A stretch of DNA of 64,000 nt from Paenibacillus sp. FSL R5-0341 (lineage in GTDB: Bacteria; Bacillota; Bacilli; Paenibacillales; Paenibacillaceae), in the NCBI RefSeq assembly GCF_037975235.1, contig NZ_CP150241.1, positions 4,960,001-5,024,000 on the forward strand. The letters are read 5' to 3'. The position numbers were made by a program, and so were the translations under genes. Positions 8,873 to 18,159 of the stretch are shown in pieces. The notes beneath the pieces are model-generated. The model was not told the origin of the DNA. It saw only the letters and a program-made list of their open reading frames with translations, and ran no database searches. Within the stretch, counting starts at the first letter, position 1; each line of letters starts with the position of its first letter.

Positions 8873-10384
8873 TTATTTTCCGTTTAACTCCTTATAGGAT
8901 GCTTCGAGTTCAGTGATCAATTGATCACCACCAGCTTTTCTCCAGCTCGCGATTTCCTGCTCCCAACCAGCATCATCGATTTTCCCCATAATGTACTTGG
9001 TCTGCGCATCCCAGATCATTTGATCAAGCTCCTGACCACGCTCAGTATAGATCGCCGAAGACAAGGTGAGTGCCGGATTGGCTATGGCATACTGCTCATT
9101 CTCACGCGCCATCTTCGTTCCTTTCATGCCAATCGGAACATCGACTAGTTCAGGCACGTTATAGCCTTCTATGCTTAACAGATTATCCCGATATGGCTTC
9201 ACTTCACGCTGATAAGCGTCAAAATCCTTGAGTTCGGTTTTCCCATCAGCAGTCTTGGTGTAGTGCACATCGAGCAACCCACGGAGCTGCAACGCGCTCA
9301 ATTCCTCATCCATCAACTGATCCAGGAACGTGAGAACCTGCTTCAATTGTTCCTCATCCGTTACGGACGCCTTCGGGATCACCAGCATTCCATAGTTTCC
9401 TGGCTCCCCGGCGATTCGAATACCATCGGTTCCCTGGAATGGAGCCACATCAATCTTCCCATCCGGAGCATTAGGCGTAAGCCGTTGCTGAGAGGACTTT
9501 CCGTTCTGAGCCACACCATTCAGCTTCATGCCAACCAGGCCCGAATCCATTTTTTTGTCCGCATCGGAAGGGTCAAGGGCAGGGAAGTCACTATTAATTA
9601 ATCCCTCGCTGAACAGTCGCTTGAAGAGCTTCATCGTATCCACATATTCGGTGGTCAGGAACTCCGGAGTCAATTTCCCGGCATCGTCCACACCCCATTT
9701 GTTAACGCCGCCAATACTTACAGCAATCCGTGTCAGTGGAGAAGAGACACCCTCATTATACTTTTTAAAGAGCAGTGCACCGTACGTATCCTCTTTACCA
9801 TTTCCGTCAGGGTCATCCTTACGAATAGAGCGCATCACTTCATACCAGTCATCCAGCGTTTTGGGTATATCCAGCTTCAACGTATCAAACCAGTCCTTGC
9901 GATATACGATCGCAGTCCGGCCAATATCCCGGAAGTTCGGAATACCGTAGACCTTGCCTTCAATTTTAATATTGTTAAAATAAGCCTCGGATTGGGCAGA
10001 CAGGTTTTTATAATCCTTCAAGTAAGGCCCCAGTTCCCAGAACAGTCCCGTTTTGGCGGCATTAAACGTTGTCGGTACATAATTCACACGCATAATGGTA
10101 GGCATCTCGCCTGAAGCAACCATAACGTTCACTTTATCATCAAAAGCAGACTGAGGAATCCACTGTACATTGACATCCGTATTCGTATATTCCTCAATCT
10201 TCTGTTCAATCCCGTTCTCCTTGGCCGGTATATCACCAACCTGCATTAAAGAGATGGAAATGGGAAGTTTACCTTCCTCTGCAGCAGGTGCTTTCTCTCC
10301 CCCGCAACCTGCAAGCAGCCCAGCGGACATTGCACCAATAACAACGATTCCGCCTAAACGGGACATTGGACCTTTTGGACTCAT
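8873..10384 (-). CDS. ABC sugar-binding lipoprotein (second copy)
   Basis: Extracellular solute-binding protein of the family-1/LipO type. MSPKGPMSRLGG starts a signal peptide ending in the lipobox LLAG-C27, so it is a membrane-anchored lipoprotein. The start at 10384 has AAAGGAGAG seven bases upstream; longer upstream reading has no RBS. A DPDGNGKED loop resembles an EF-hand-like calcium site, as in other family members. It is an obvious paralogue of the binding protein at 11702-13201 (shared blocks KDYKNLSAQ, YRKDWF, LLFKKYNE, QYAIANPALTL versus EHAVPNPALTL). It is last in the cluster, behind the GH105 gene. The ligand is probably a pectin or rhamnogalacturonan oligosaccharide, inferred from neighbours. 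Confidence 0.88.
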   Translation of the reverse strand: MSPKGPMSRLGGIVVIGAMSAGLLAGCGGEKAPAAEEGKLPISISLMQVGDIPAKENGIEQKIEEYTNTDVNVQWIPQSAFDDKVNVMVASGEMPTIMRVNYVPTTFNAAKTGLFWELGPYLKDYKNLSAQSEAYFNNIKIEGKVYGIPNFRDIGRTAIVYRKDWFDTLKLDIPKTLDDWYEVMRSIRKDDPDGNGKEDTYGALLFKKYNEGVSSPLTRIAVSIGGVNKWGVDDAGKLTPEFLTTEYVDTMKLFKRLFSEGLINSDFPALDPSDADKKMDSGLVGMKLNGVAQNGKSSQQRLTPNAPDGKIDVAPFQGTDGIRIAGEPGNYGMLVIPKASVTDEEQLKQVLTFLDQLMDEELSALQLRGLLDVHYTKTADGKTELKDFDAYQREVKPYRDNLLSIEGYNVPELVDVPIGMKGTKMARENEQYAIANPALTLSSAIYTERGQELDQMIWDAQTKYIMGKIDDAGWEQEIASWRKAGGDQLITELEASYKELNGK

Positions 10385-10456
10385 GAACCATCTCTCCTTT
10401 TGGATAAGGTTATGTACACAGACCACTCCGATGACAGAACAACCTTCAGATCGCTG

Positions 10457-10508
10457 TTATCCCCAGATTTTTTGATTCCCTTTTAAAAAGGGGAAAATCC
10501 GGGGATAA
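10457..10508. repeat. Nested inverted repeat between GH105 gene and second binding-protein gene
   Basis: Outer arms TTATCCCC/GGGGATAA enclose an inner CCCTTTT/AAAAGGG hairpin. It may terminate or process the transcript between the two genes, so as to set different expression of the two binding proteins. No convincing T-run follows the outer stem. Confidence 0.4.
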
Positions 10509-10564
10509 AGGCGAACGCTTCGCTTCCTCAAGTTATTTCTGTCCTCTACGTTCTCATGTACATG

Positions 10565-11677
10565 TTAGTTGGACTTGTAAAGTTCAATCTCCACCCCTGC
10601 CAAAATGAACGGAGCGACCGATTTCGGATCATTGATCCGAATGGATTCAGTCACATAATACTCGTATGACCCGTCACGATACGGGCTTCCTCCGAGACCG
10701 GCTCCGCCGTTACACTGCGTCAAGGACAGCACGCCTTCACGATCCGTTTGCAACAAATGCTGCAGCAGACCCTGATACCCTTTTTCAGCAACTGCTTTGA
10801 ACTTGCCACTCAGATATCCTTTACGCACACCCTTGGCCAATGCATAGACAAACATCGATGTCCCGGAAGCCTCCAGATAGTTCCGCTCACGTCCCGGTTG
10901 ATCCAGCAGATGTGGCCATAGTCCAGTCTGTTGATCCTGCACATGCACAAGTGCATTTGCTACCCGTTCGAAGATACCCACAATCTGTCCGCGCTGCGGA
11001 TGATCTACCGGCAGGTAATCCAATGTGTCCACAACCGCCATCACATACCAGCCCATCGCCCGGCTCCAGACATGTGGAGAACATCCCGTCTCCCCCGAAC
11101 TCCAGCGCTGCTCTTTGCTCTCATCCCAAGCGTGGTACAAGAGACCGCTACGCGGATCACGTGTACGTTGCTCCACCAGCAAGAGCTGCAATGCAGCCTT
11201 GTCAAACCACTTCTCTTCCCCTGTCACTGCGCCATACTGCGTCAGATACGGAGTAGCCATGTACAATCCATCCAGCCACATCTGGAAAGGATAAATCTTT
11301 TTATGCCAGAATCCACCTTCACTTGTATGTGGCTGTCCTTTGAGCTGAGTCATCAGCAACTCCGCAGCTTTGCGGTACTTATCTTCTCCCGTTTTTTCGT
11401 GCAACAGGAACAACGATTTCCCCTGGTTGATCTGATCCAGGTTATATTCCTCGATCGTATAGGAGCGAATCGACCCATCGTCCTGCACGAAATGATCCAT
11501 CAGCTCACGGATGTAGTCAAAATACTTTTGCTCGCCCGTGTGCGTATACAGCTCCTCCAGCGCTTTCAGCAGACAGCCGTTCTCATAATGCCATTTGGGG
11601 TACAGCTCATGATTGCGATAACTTTCCATGAACTGCTGTGCCATGCGCACGGATGTGAATTGCAATGTTTCCTTCAT
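10565..11677 (-). CDS. GH105 unsaturated rhamnogalacturonyl/glucuronyl hydrolase
   Basis: Cytoplasmic (alpha/alpha)6-barrel hydrolase that removes the unsaturated uronic acid from lyase-generated oligosaccharides. It resembles Bacillus YteR/YesR. Family residues are visible: D81 in LDQINQGKS and the general acid/base D136 in FQMWLDGLYM, corresponding to Asp88 and Asp143 of YteR. The 370-residue length is normal and there is no signal peptide. ATG at 11677 is chosen (GGAGG seven bases upstream) over the upstream in-frame TTG at 11683. It lies 24 bp behind the first binding-protein gene in the same operon, which points to pectin, rhamnogalacturonan or a related acidic glycan as substrate. A GH88-type substrate cannot be excluded. 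Confidence 0.9.
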   Translation of the reverse strand: MKETLQFTSVRMAQQFMESYRNHELYPKWHYENGCLLKALEELYTHTGEQKYFDYIRELMDHFVQDDGSIRSYTIEEYNLDQINQGKSLFLLHEKTGEDKYRKAAELLMTQLKGQPHTSEGGFWHKKIYPFQMWLDGLYMATPYLTQYGAVTGEEKWFDKAALQLLLVEQRTRDPRSGLLYHAWDESKEQRWSSGETGCSPHVWSRAMGWYVMAVVDTLDYLPVDHPQRGQIVGIFERVANALVHVQDQQTGLWPHLLDQPGRERNYLEASGTSMFVYALAKGVRKGYLSGKFKAVAEKGYQGLLQHLLQTDREGVLSLTQCNGGAGLGGSPYRDGSYEYYVTESIRINDPKSVAPFILAGVEIELYKSN

Positions 11678-11701
11678 GATCAAGCCTCCGCTTCCGGCTC
11701 C

Positions 11702-13201
11702 TTATTGAGCCTGTTTTTTGTAATCTTCGGCATATTCCTCACGAATCTTGTTTCCACCCGCATTACCCCAATTCTCGATTTCCTTTTCCCAGCCACTTTG
11801 ATCGATCTTGCCCATAATGTATTTGGTTTGTGCATCGGCAATCACCTGATCCAGATCCGCCCCACGGTCACCATACGTTGGAGAATATAACGTCAGCGCA
11901 GGGTTTGGCACAGCGTGCTCCGCCAGTTCCTTGGCAAGTGCCGTACCTTTTTCACCCAGTTCGGTATCCTTCAATTTTGGTACGTTGTATCCTTCAACAT
12001 AAGGAAGGTTGTCACGATAAGGCTTCACTTCACGCTGGAATGCATCGAAGTCACTCATCTCTACCTGATCTTCGCCCACTTTGGTGTAATGTTTGTCTTC
12101 CATACCACGCATCAACAGGGTAGCCATCTCAGGGTCCATCAATTTATCCAGGAAGGAGAGCAGGTTTTTGAGTTCTTCTTCCGATTTCACCGTTGATTTA
12201 GGGAATGCCAGAATGCCGGAGTTACCCGTCTGTCCTGCAACACGATCACCGTTCGCTCCAAGCAAACCAGCGATGTCTACTACACCATCCGGATTGTTTT
12301 TGGACAGACGCTCTTGCTGACTTTTTCCGTTCTGCGCAACACCAACACGAATACCGACAACACCGGAATCATACTTTTTCTCCGCTTCCGTAGAGTCGAA
12401 TACGGCAAAGTCCTGGTTCAGCAGTTTCTCATCGTACAAACGTTTCAGCAGATCCAGCACCTGCATATATTCCGGTGTCATAAATTCCGGCGTGAAGCTG
12501 CCATCATCTTCGACCTTCCACTTGTTAGGTGCACCAAAGCTTACGCCAAGGCGCGTTGTGAAGGAATATTGGTCCTCATTATATTTTTTGAAAAGCATTA
12601 GTCCAAACGTATTATCCTGACCATCTCCATCCGGATCGGAGGTTGCCAGTGTCTTGATCGTTTCATACCATTCATCCGGTGTCGTTGGCACCTTGAGATT
12701 CAGCTTCTCGAACCAGTCCTTGCGATAGATCACTGTAGCCCGCGCAATATCGGAGAATACAGGAACCCCATAGATTTTGCCCTCTACCTTGATGTTGTCA
12801 AAAAAACGCTCGTTCTGTGCCGACAGATTTTTGTAGTCTTTCAGCAAAGGTCCCACTTCCCAGAACACGTCATTGCGCATCGCGCTGGTTACCGTTGGGT
12901 TATATTGCACCTTCACAATTTTCGGCATATCGCTTGAAGCGATCATCACGTTGATTTTGTCATTGTAGGCCGAAGCCGGAATCCATTGGATATCCAGTTT
13001 GGTATTGGTATACGCTTCAATCTTTTGCTGAACTTCATTGCCTTTGCTTGGCACATCACCCACCTGTGCAATGGCTATGGACACATTTTGTACGCCGCCC
13101 TCGGCAGCCTGACCCTCATCTGATCCGCATCCTGCCAGCAAACCTGTCACCAGTGCCAGTGTGCTCAAGACAGCTACGGCTTTCTTTTTAGTTACTTTCA
13201 T
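11702..13201 (-). CDS. ABC sugar-binding lipoprotein (first copy)
   Basis: Solute-binding lipoprotein of the sugar ABC importer. The signal peptide MKVTKKKAVAVLSTL leads to lipobox LLAGC (about residue 25). A DPDGDGQDN loop (calcium-site-like) lies mid-protein. GGGAGG stands ten bases before the ATG. It follows the two permease genes directly and so is the primary partner of LplB/LplC-type permeases. No ATPase gene is present, as is usual for this family, which shares a housekeeping MsmX-type ATPase (inference). Confidence 0.92.
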   Translation of the reverse strand: MKVTKKKAVAVLSTLALVTGLLAGCGSDEGQAAEGGVQNVSIAIAQVGDVPSKGNEVQQKIEAYTNTKLDIQWIPASAYNDKINVMIASSDMPKIVKVQYNPTVTSAMRNDVFWEVGPLLKDYKNLSAQNERFFDNIKVEGKIYGVPVFSDIARATVIYRKDWFEKLNLKVPTTPDEWYETIKTLATSDPDGDGQDNTFGLMLFKKYNEDQYSFTTRLGVSFGAPNKWKVEDDGSFTPEFMTPEYMQVLDLLKRLYDEKLLNQDFAVFDSTEAEKKYDSGVVGIRVGVAQNGKSQQERLSKNNPDGVVDIAGLLGANGDRVAGQTGNSGILAFPKSTVKSEEELKNLLSFLDKLMDPEMATLLMRGMEDKHYTKVGEDQVEMSDFDAFQREVKPYRDNLPYVEGYNVPKLKDTELGEKGTALAKELAEHAVPNPALTLYSPTYGDRGADLDQVIADAQTKYIMGKIDQSGWEKEIENWGNAGGNKIREEYAEDYKKQAQ

Positions 13202-13263
13202 AACATAAAAACCTCCCTTTTTTTATGCAGTCATAGTGAACTGACTTTGAACCATGTGCCGAC

Positions 13264-14136
13264 TCAACCTTTCACCGAACCCAGCATCACGCCTTTAGCA
13301 AAGTGCTTTTGCAGGAATGGATATACCAGCATAATCGGAATCGTAGAGAATACGATAACGGCCATGCGAATGGTAAGTGGCTGGATCTCGGTCTCTTCAA
13401 TACTTGTGTCTCCGATTCGGCTCTGTGCCAGAATGACAATCTCACGCAGCCAGACTTGGACAGGCCACTTCTCACTATCGTTAATATAGATAACAGCGCT
13501 GAAGAAACTGTTCCAGTGGGCCACCGCGTAAAAGAGTGAAAATGTCGCCATCGCTGGCATGGACAACGGCAGTACAATCCGGAACAATACGCTGACATCG
13601 TTACATCCATCAATTTTGGCTGCATCCTCAAGTTCGTCCGGAATGGCCTGGAAGAAGTTTTTGAGTACGATCAAGTTGAATGCACTAATAGCGGTAGGCA
13701 GCATCAGCGACCACAACGTATCTGTCAGGTGCAAGGATTTCACGACAAAGTATGTTGGAATCATCCCGCCACTGAAGAGCATCGTGAACAATACACCCAG
13801 CAATATGGGCTGGCGTCCACGCAAATATCTTCTGGAGAGCGGATACGCCATAAGTGACGTAAACAGCAGGTTAATGAAAGTACCGATCACCGTAATATAG
13901 ACCGATACACCCAGACTGCGAATCAAGGTATCTGTAGAGAAAATGTAACGGTACGCAGCCAGAGAGAACTCTTTTGGAAAAAGAATGAATCCTCCCTTGG
14001 CCACTTCATGCGGACTGGTAAACGAGACAGCCAAAATATAAATGAACGGGATGACCGTCACGATTCCAATCAACAGCAGCAAGCCGTGATTCACAAAATC
14101 AAAGATCCGGTTGCCCCACGTTTTATCCTGTTGCAT
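13264..14136 (-). CDS. ABC sugar permease, LplC/CUT1 type
   Basis: Inner-membrane permease with six predicted helices and the EAA-loop motif DAAKIDGCNDVSVLFRIVLP that contacts the ATPase. The ATG at 14136 (MQQDKTWGNR) is better placed than the in-frame GTG at 14148, which is part of the Shine-Dalgarno itself (AGGAGTG). It ends in the common LplC-like tail GVMLGSVKG. It forms a heterodimer with the permease upstream. The operon order lplB-lplC-binding protein-GH105-binding protein is read from the minus strand. Confidence 0.92.
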   Translation of the reverse strand: MQQDKTWGNRIFDFVNHGLLLLIGIVTVIPFIYILAVSFTSPHEVAKGGFILFPKEFSLAAYRYIFSTDTLIRSLGVSVYITVIGTFINLLFTSLMAYPLSRRYLRGRQPILLGVLFTMLFSGGMIPTYFVVKSLHLTDTLWSLMLPTAISAFNLIVLKNFFQAIPDELEDAAKIDGCNDVSVLFRIVLPLSMPAMATFSLFYAVAHWNSFFSAVIYINDSEKWPVQVWLREIVILAQSRIGDTSIEETEIQPLTIRMAVIVFSTIPIMLVYPFLQKHFAKGVMLGSVKG

Positions 14137-14181
14137 CTTAATGTTCACTCCTGTCTGGTGAAGAACGTCTGCACCCGAGGG

Positions 14182-15135
14182 TTAGTAGACGCCTTCCTCC
14201 CCGAATTTTTTGGCCAGCGTATTGGCACCAAGGACAAGCGCCAGCCCGACAACCGATTTGAACAACCCGACAGCAGCACTATAACTGTACTGTGCCTGGG
14301 TAAGACCCTTCGTGTATACGTAGGTATCGAATACCTCGCCCACATCCCGGTTCGTCGGAGTCAGCATCAGGAAGATCTGTTCAAAGCCTGTATCCAGGAA
14401 ATTGCCCAGACGCAAAATGAGCAAAATGACGATCGTACTGCGAATGGCCGGCAGCGTAATGTGCCAGGTTTGGCGCCAGCGATTGGCACCATCAATCCGT
14501 GCAGCTTCATAGAGCTGTGTATCCACACCGGAAAGCGCCGCCAGGAAGATAATCGTGCCCCAACCAACCTCTTTCCAGATGGATTGTCCGACAATCATCG
14601 TTCGGAACCATCCGGGTTCAAGCAGGAACGCCACTTTTTGTCCAGTCAGGTTATAGAGCAGTTCATTAATGGCACCGCCCTCGGTTGTGAACAGCATGTA
14701 GAATACACCGACAACAACAACCCAGGAAACAAAGTGTGGAACGTAGACGAGCGTTTGTACAAATCGTTTGAACCGTTCACGGCGAACTTCATTCATCATG
14801 AGTGCCAGTACAATCGGCAGTGGGAAAAAGAATACAATGTTATAAATGGCAAGCAAAAACGTATTCCGAAATAATGTCCAGAACTGCGGTTCTCCAAAGA
14901 AACGCTGGAAATGTTTGAACCCTACCCAGTCACTTCCCAAGATGCCCTTGTAAGGCGTGTAATCCTGAAAAGCCATCGTGATGCCATACATGGGTATGTA
15001 TTTGAAAATAACAAAGTAAAGCACACCCGGTATTAACATGATATACAGCCACCGGTTTTTGATAATGTCTCTCCACAGCAGGTTTTTGTCACTGCGGGTA
15101 GCGGGCCGTGTTCGAGCCGCCGTTTCGGCTTTCAT
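14182..15135 (-). CDS. ABC sugar permease, LplB/CUT1 type
   Basis: First gene of the transport operon and partner of the LplC-type permease. It has six helices and the EAA motif EAARIDGANRWRQTWHITLP. The start at 15135 (MKAETAARTR) is backed by GGGGAGG eight bases upstream; extending further to 15177 brings no RBS. A cre-like sequence lies just upstream of the RBS, suggesting catabolite repression. Confidence 0.92.
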   Translation of the reverse strand: MKAETAARTRPATRSDKNLLWRDIIKNRWLYIMLIPGVLYFVIFKYIPMYGITMAFQDYTPYKGILGSDWVGFKHFQRFFGEPQFWTLFRNTFLLAIYNIVFFFPLPIVLALMMNEVRRERFKRFVQTLVYVPHFVSWVVVVGVFYMLFTTEGGAINELLYNLTGQKVAFLLEPGWFRTMIVGQSIWKEVGWGTIIFLAALSGVDTQLYEAARIDGANRWRQTWHITLPAIRSTIVILLILRLGNFLDTGFEQIFLMLTPTNRDVGEVFDTYVYTKGLTQAQYSYSAAVGLFKSVVGLALVLGANTLAKKFGEEGVY

Positions 15136-15154
15136 ATTGTCTTCCTCCCCACAT

Positions 15155-15168
15155 TGGAAACGATTACA
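15155..15168 (+). promoter_or_regulatory. Candidate cre site before the permease operon
   Basis: TGGAAACGATTACA fits the cre core TGNAANCGNWNNCA. It overlaps the leader immediately upstream of the permease start, a position where CcpA would block transcription (roadblock). Confidence 0.6.
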
Positions 15169-15381
15169 AAATATCACTTCCTGAATTCATGTCTTCATTG
15201 TGGAGGATAAACGAATGACTGGCTATCGTCTCGTTTTAGCCTTTTGTTTGCCCTTGTGCAGCAAGGCTTTAGCTCATTTCCATCACAGAATTTAAAGGAG
15301 CGATGAACTGCTTTCAACCTCCATATTCCTGTCTTAACTTCATGGAGAAAAGCGTCTTCTTCCTTCATCCGGACATGAAAA

Positions 15382-15412
15382 AGCCTGCCTGCCATGGCGG
15401 GCAGAGCAGGCT
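15382..15412 (-). terminator. Terminator after the membrane AraC regulator
   Basis: GC-rich hairpin (AGCCTGC... and its complement around a CATGGC centre), followed on the minus strand by TTTTTCATG. It lies just past the stop at 15417. Confidence 0.85.
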
Positions 15413-15416
15413 TGTT

Positions 15417-17753
15417 TTATCGCTGCTGCTCCCGGTACTTGCCGGGGGTCGTTCCTGTGATTTTGCGAAATGTACGGATAAATGCGGTTGGATTGGTATA
15501 GTTTAATTTCTCGGCAATTTCCGATATTTTAAGATTCGTCGTTTGCAGCCAAGTCTTCGCTTTTTCCATACGATACTCTGCGAGATATTCCGTAAAATTG
15601 ACTCCTGCTTCCTTCTTGAATACCCGACTTAGGTAGACAGGATGAAAATTAAGCTCAGCGGCACAGGCTTCCAGCGACAATTCACGATCATAACGTTCCT
15701 CGATCAAGCGAATCATGCGCCTCGCAATATTCATGTATTGGGATTCTTCCTGCTCTCGCCAGAAACGGATAACGGGCAGGAACAACCGCTTGCGGAACCA
15801 ATTGGTCATCTCGTCCAATGTGGACAACTTGAGCAAATGTGCCATGGATGCTTTTTCACCCAGCACTTCGGCTACATCTCCGCCTTGCTCCTGCACAAGC
15901 TGATATACACGAGACAATAACTGAACCATAATGACGGGGTATTCACTGAAATGAAGCTTCTTGTCTGCAAGCAACCCCAAATATTGCTTAAAGTAGGCGT
16001 CCGTCTTCTCTTCATCTCCTTGCTTGAGCGCAGAAGCGAGCTGATCCTCGATCATGCGTAATTGGGTATACAACGCAGCCTCCATCTGACCACGTGGCTG
16101 TATATCCTCGTAATGTAAAATAATACGGCTGCCCAGACTCACCCGGCCTTGCAGTGCCTCGCGGCTCTCCTGAACTGCTCTTGGCGTATCTCCAATACAA
16201 GTGTAAGAACGACTGATGCCGATACTTACAGGCAGATTCAGATAGGTCACGACACGTTCGCGAATCCAGTCTGCCTGGGTATGCATCCATTCCTTCAGCT
16301 TCACCTCATCCGTCAGTTCGGAGGCAAGTACGGTGACCTGAGCATCGTCCAGCATGACGGGGGTGAACCGAACTGCCGAAGGAAGGAGCTCACCTACCAT
16401 ATTGTTGACAGCAAACAGCAGCAGATCGCGATCCTGTTCCTCATATCGGGTCCCTTCCAAGGTATCGATCTGGAGCATGAGTACGCCGAGACTCGCCCAC
16501 CCTGTCGGAAAATCGTATAATTCTCCCTGATATCTGAAATCCTCTTCCGAGATTTTGCCTGTCAGCAGTTTGGTCATAAAAAACTCCTGGAGGTGCACAT
16601 GCTGCCCCTTCATCTGCTCACGCATCGTTTTCTCCGAACTGAACAACGTTGACAGCTGCTCCTCGATATAGATAAATTCATCCTGACGCCGCCCTGATGG
16701 AGCAACTGGAGCATCCAACCCCTTCGTAAACTGCAGCAATCTGGAGATCGGTGAGTACATCCGCCGACTGCCGTATATGGCGAACAATCCCGTTACACAT
16801 AACATGACCAGTGTAGCGATACCGGTAACCAATGCAATTTTCTGTGACTGGGCCGTAATCTGTCCAAGAGATACAACGGACACGTATAACCAGCCGTTGA
16901 GCGGAGATTGCCTATAGCTAACTGCCACCTGGTTACCTTCCACCTCCGCACTGAAGAAACCCTCTGGCTCTCCCGTCGTCTGGACGATCTCGTGGATTTC
17001 TTTATTTAAAGTGTCATATTTCGTACCTTGCTGGGTATCATTCAAAAAATATTTCTGTTCCCGGTCCAGAACGTACAAGTCCCCGGAATTCGGATTGCGA
17101 CTCAGAAATGTACTAAGCTCCGCGTCAGCAATATCGATGACCAGAAAGCCTTTGGGTTTCACATTCGTCGGTACCATCGGAATCTTGAATACCATGCTCA
17201 CCACATTATCGGATGATATAAGGGTAGGTGCCTGTTCGGGTGTTAATTCACCCATGCCTGCTGACACAGGTACACTTTCTTTGGCAGAACTCGCATTCTG
17301 AGTGACCCAGAACAGACTGTTGGTATAGGTCAGATAGGAGCCAATCCGGTCTCGAATGCTGAAATCATCCAATTTGCCAAAAGAACGCATCGAAACAACC
17401 CAATCTTCATCCAGATTAACCAGATAGGCTTGGTCAATGTTCGTAACCGCTTGCAAGTTGTTAAAGCCGGAAGTCAGATCACGAATCTCCTGAAACTCGC
17501 TGCTGTCTAGTGGCTTCTTCATCGCTTGTAGTACCAAAGGCGAATTTACATACTGGATGGATGATAATTGCAGGCTGCGCAGAACTTGTTCTACCCGCAT
17601 TTGGGTCTGATGCAATATCTGAAGATTGCTCTCACGTACCTTCTGCTCAATGTCACGCGATGCAATCGTATACGAGACGGAACCAATAACAATGACTGGA
17701 AGGGCTCCGAGAATCAGGGTAAAGCAGAGCAAACGCAGTAAATACTTAGGCAA
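15417..17753 (-). CDS. Membrane-bound AraC-type regulator (YesS/RhgR-like)
   Basis: Probable sensor-regulator of the transport/GH105 operon. The layout is an N-terminal membrane helix, an extracellular Cache-like sensor (about residues 35-290), a second helix near 300-320, a degenerate nucleotide-cyclase-like middle domain and a C-terminal AraC HTH pair (about 680-778) with the classic KISEIAEKLNYTNPTAFIRTFRKITGTTPGKYR ending, given here in part only. Bacillus YesS/RhgR controls rhamnogalacturonan genes and has the same plan. The start is probably TTG at 17753 (MPKYLLRLL): the ATG at 17762 directly abuts AAGGAGG and has no spacer. Ligand identity is inference. Confidence 0.88.
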   Translation of the reverse strand: MPKYLLRLLCFTLILGALPVIVIGSVSYTIASRDIEQKVRESNLQILHQTQMRVEQVLRSLQLSSIQYVNSPLVLQAMKKPLDSSEFQEIRDLTSGFNNLQAVTNIDQAYLVNLDEDWVVSMRSFGKLDDFSIRDRIGSYLTYTNSLFWVTQNASSAKESVPVSAGMGELTPEQAPTLISSDNVVSMVFKIPMVPTNVKPKGFLVIDIADAELSTFLSRNPNSGDLYVLDREQKYFLNDTQQGTKYDTLNKEIHEIVQTTGEPEGFFSAEVEGNQVAVSYRQSPLNGWLYVSVVSLGQITAQSQKIALVTGIATLVMLCVTGLFAIYGSRRMYSPISRLLQFTKGLDAPVAPSGRRQDEFIYIEEQLSTLFSSEKTMREQMKGQHVHLQEFFMTKLLTGKISEEDFRYQGELYDFPTGWASLGVLMLQIDTLEGTRYEEQDRDLLLFAVNNMVGELLPSAVRFTPVMLDDAQVTVLASELTDEVKLKEWMHTQADWIRERVVTYLNLPVSIGISRSYTCIGDTPRAVQESREALQGRVSLGSRIILHYEDIQPRGQMEAALYTQLRMIEDQLASALKQGDEEKTDAYFKQYLGLLADKKLHFSEYPVIMVQLLSRVYQLVQEQGGDVAEVLGEKASMAHLLKLSTLDEMTNWFRKRLFLPVIRFWREQEESQYMNIARRMIRLIEERYDRELSLEACAAELNFHPVYLSRVFKKEAGVNFTEYLAEYRMEKAKTWLQTTNLKISEIAEKLNYTNPTAFIRTFRKITGTTPGKYREQQR

Positions 17754-17772
17754 GAAGAGCATCCTCCTTCTT

Positions 17773-17788
17773 ATAAAATCGCTTTCAT
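17773..17788 (-). promoter_or_regulatory. Weak cre-like site before the membrane regulator
   Basis: ATGAAAGCGATTTTA on the minus strand, one mismatch from the cre consensus (final C missing), 20-30 nt upstream of the RBS. Confidence 0.3.
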
Positions 17789-17854
17789 TGGATTATTTTA
17801 CTATTGTTATTTTAAAACCCATTCTTATTCAAGTCCACTCATTTATTCTAAAGG

Positions 17855-17884
17855 TTGACTTCAAACCAATTTCCAGTTTATATT
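17855..17884 (+). promoter_or_regulatory. Promoter of the attenuator leader
   Basis: TTGACT (17855-17860), an 18-nt spacer and TATATT (17879-17884). The start would be near 17891, only about 13 nt before the leader-peptide Shine-Dalgarno. Confidence 0.65.
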
Positions 17885-17919
17885 GGTTGCATATTCCTCA
17901 ATCAAAGGAGAGATTTTTA

Positions 17920-17943
17920 ATGTCGGTGAATGTTCTTAACTAA
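17920..17943 (+). CDS. Leader peptide MSVNVLN (attenuator)
   Basis: Seven-codon ORF with stop TAA, preceded by AAAGGAGAGA (17904-17913), a near-perfect ribosome-binding site very similar to that of the main gene (AAGGAGAGAT, 18251-18260). Codons 4-7 and the stop (17931-17943) are exactly complementary to 18032-18044, so a ribosome on this ORF blocks a 13-bp stem. This is the layout of erm, cat and ABC-F type leader peptides, where a drug-stalled ribosome switches the downstream gene on. The peptide sequence is not one I recognise. Confidence 0.7.
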   Translation: MSVNVLN

Positions 17944-18044
17944 CCAAGTTTCATATCCAGGAGTTTGGCCTTTCATTGCGCTTGTGCCCATATGGCATAC
18001 GTGTATTTCATGATGCGCCAGATCCCTGTACTTAGTTAAGAACA
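17931..18044 (+). ncRNA. Attenuator leader stem (13 bp, overlaps the leader peptide)
   Basis: The arm at 17931-17943 pairs without mismatch with 18032-18044. The bases 18040-18049 (GAACAGCGGA) could instead pair with 18092-18105 of terminator 1 (10 bp with two 2-nt bulges), an alternative antiterminator. Inside the stem a second, SD-less mini ORF (17992-18039, 15 codons) is visible and is not proposed as translated. Confidence 0.7.
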
Positions 18045-18091
18045 GCGGATATCATAAATCGCCTCCGGGATTGTCATTGTCCGGGTCTATT

Positions 18092-18119
18092 TCCGCGCTG
18101 AGTTCAGCGCGGATTTTTT
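18092..18119 (+). terminator. Attenuator terminator 1
   Basis: A 10-bp GC-rich stem TCCGCGCTGA/TCAGCGCGGA with a tight loop and six T. Its 5' arm is partly complementary to 18040-18049, the sequence freed when the leader stem is blocked. Confidence 0.85.
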
Positions 18120-18159
18120 CATATAGACCTGTAGCGGACTCTGCTTTCCCATATATTTA

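Noticed and set aside
10931..11890. Plus-strand 319-codon frame opposite the GH105 gene
   Set aside because: Antisense of a clear GH105/binding-protein coding region; no RBS.
14008..14874. Plus-strand 288-codon frame opposite the permeases
   Set aside because: Antisense to two membrane-protein genes; no RBS or domain.
17992..18039. Second mini ORF in the attenuator (15 codons, ends in the stem)
   Set aside because: No Shine-Dalgarno sequence; listed only as a possibility in the leader feature.
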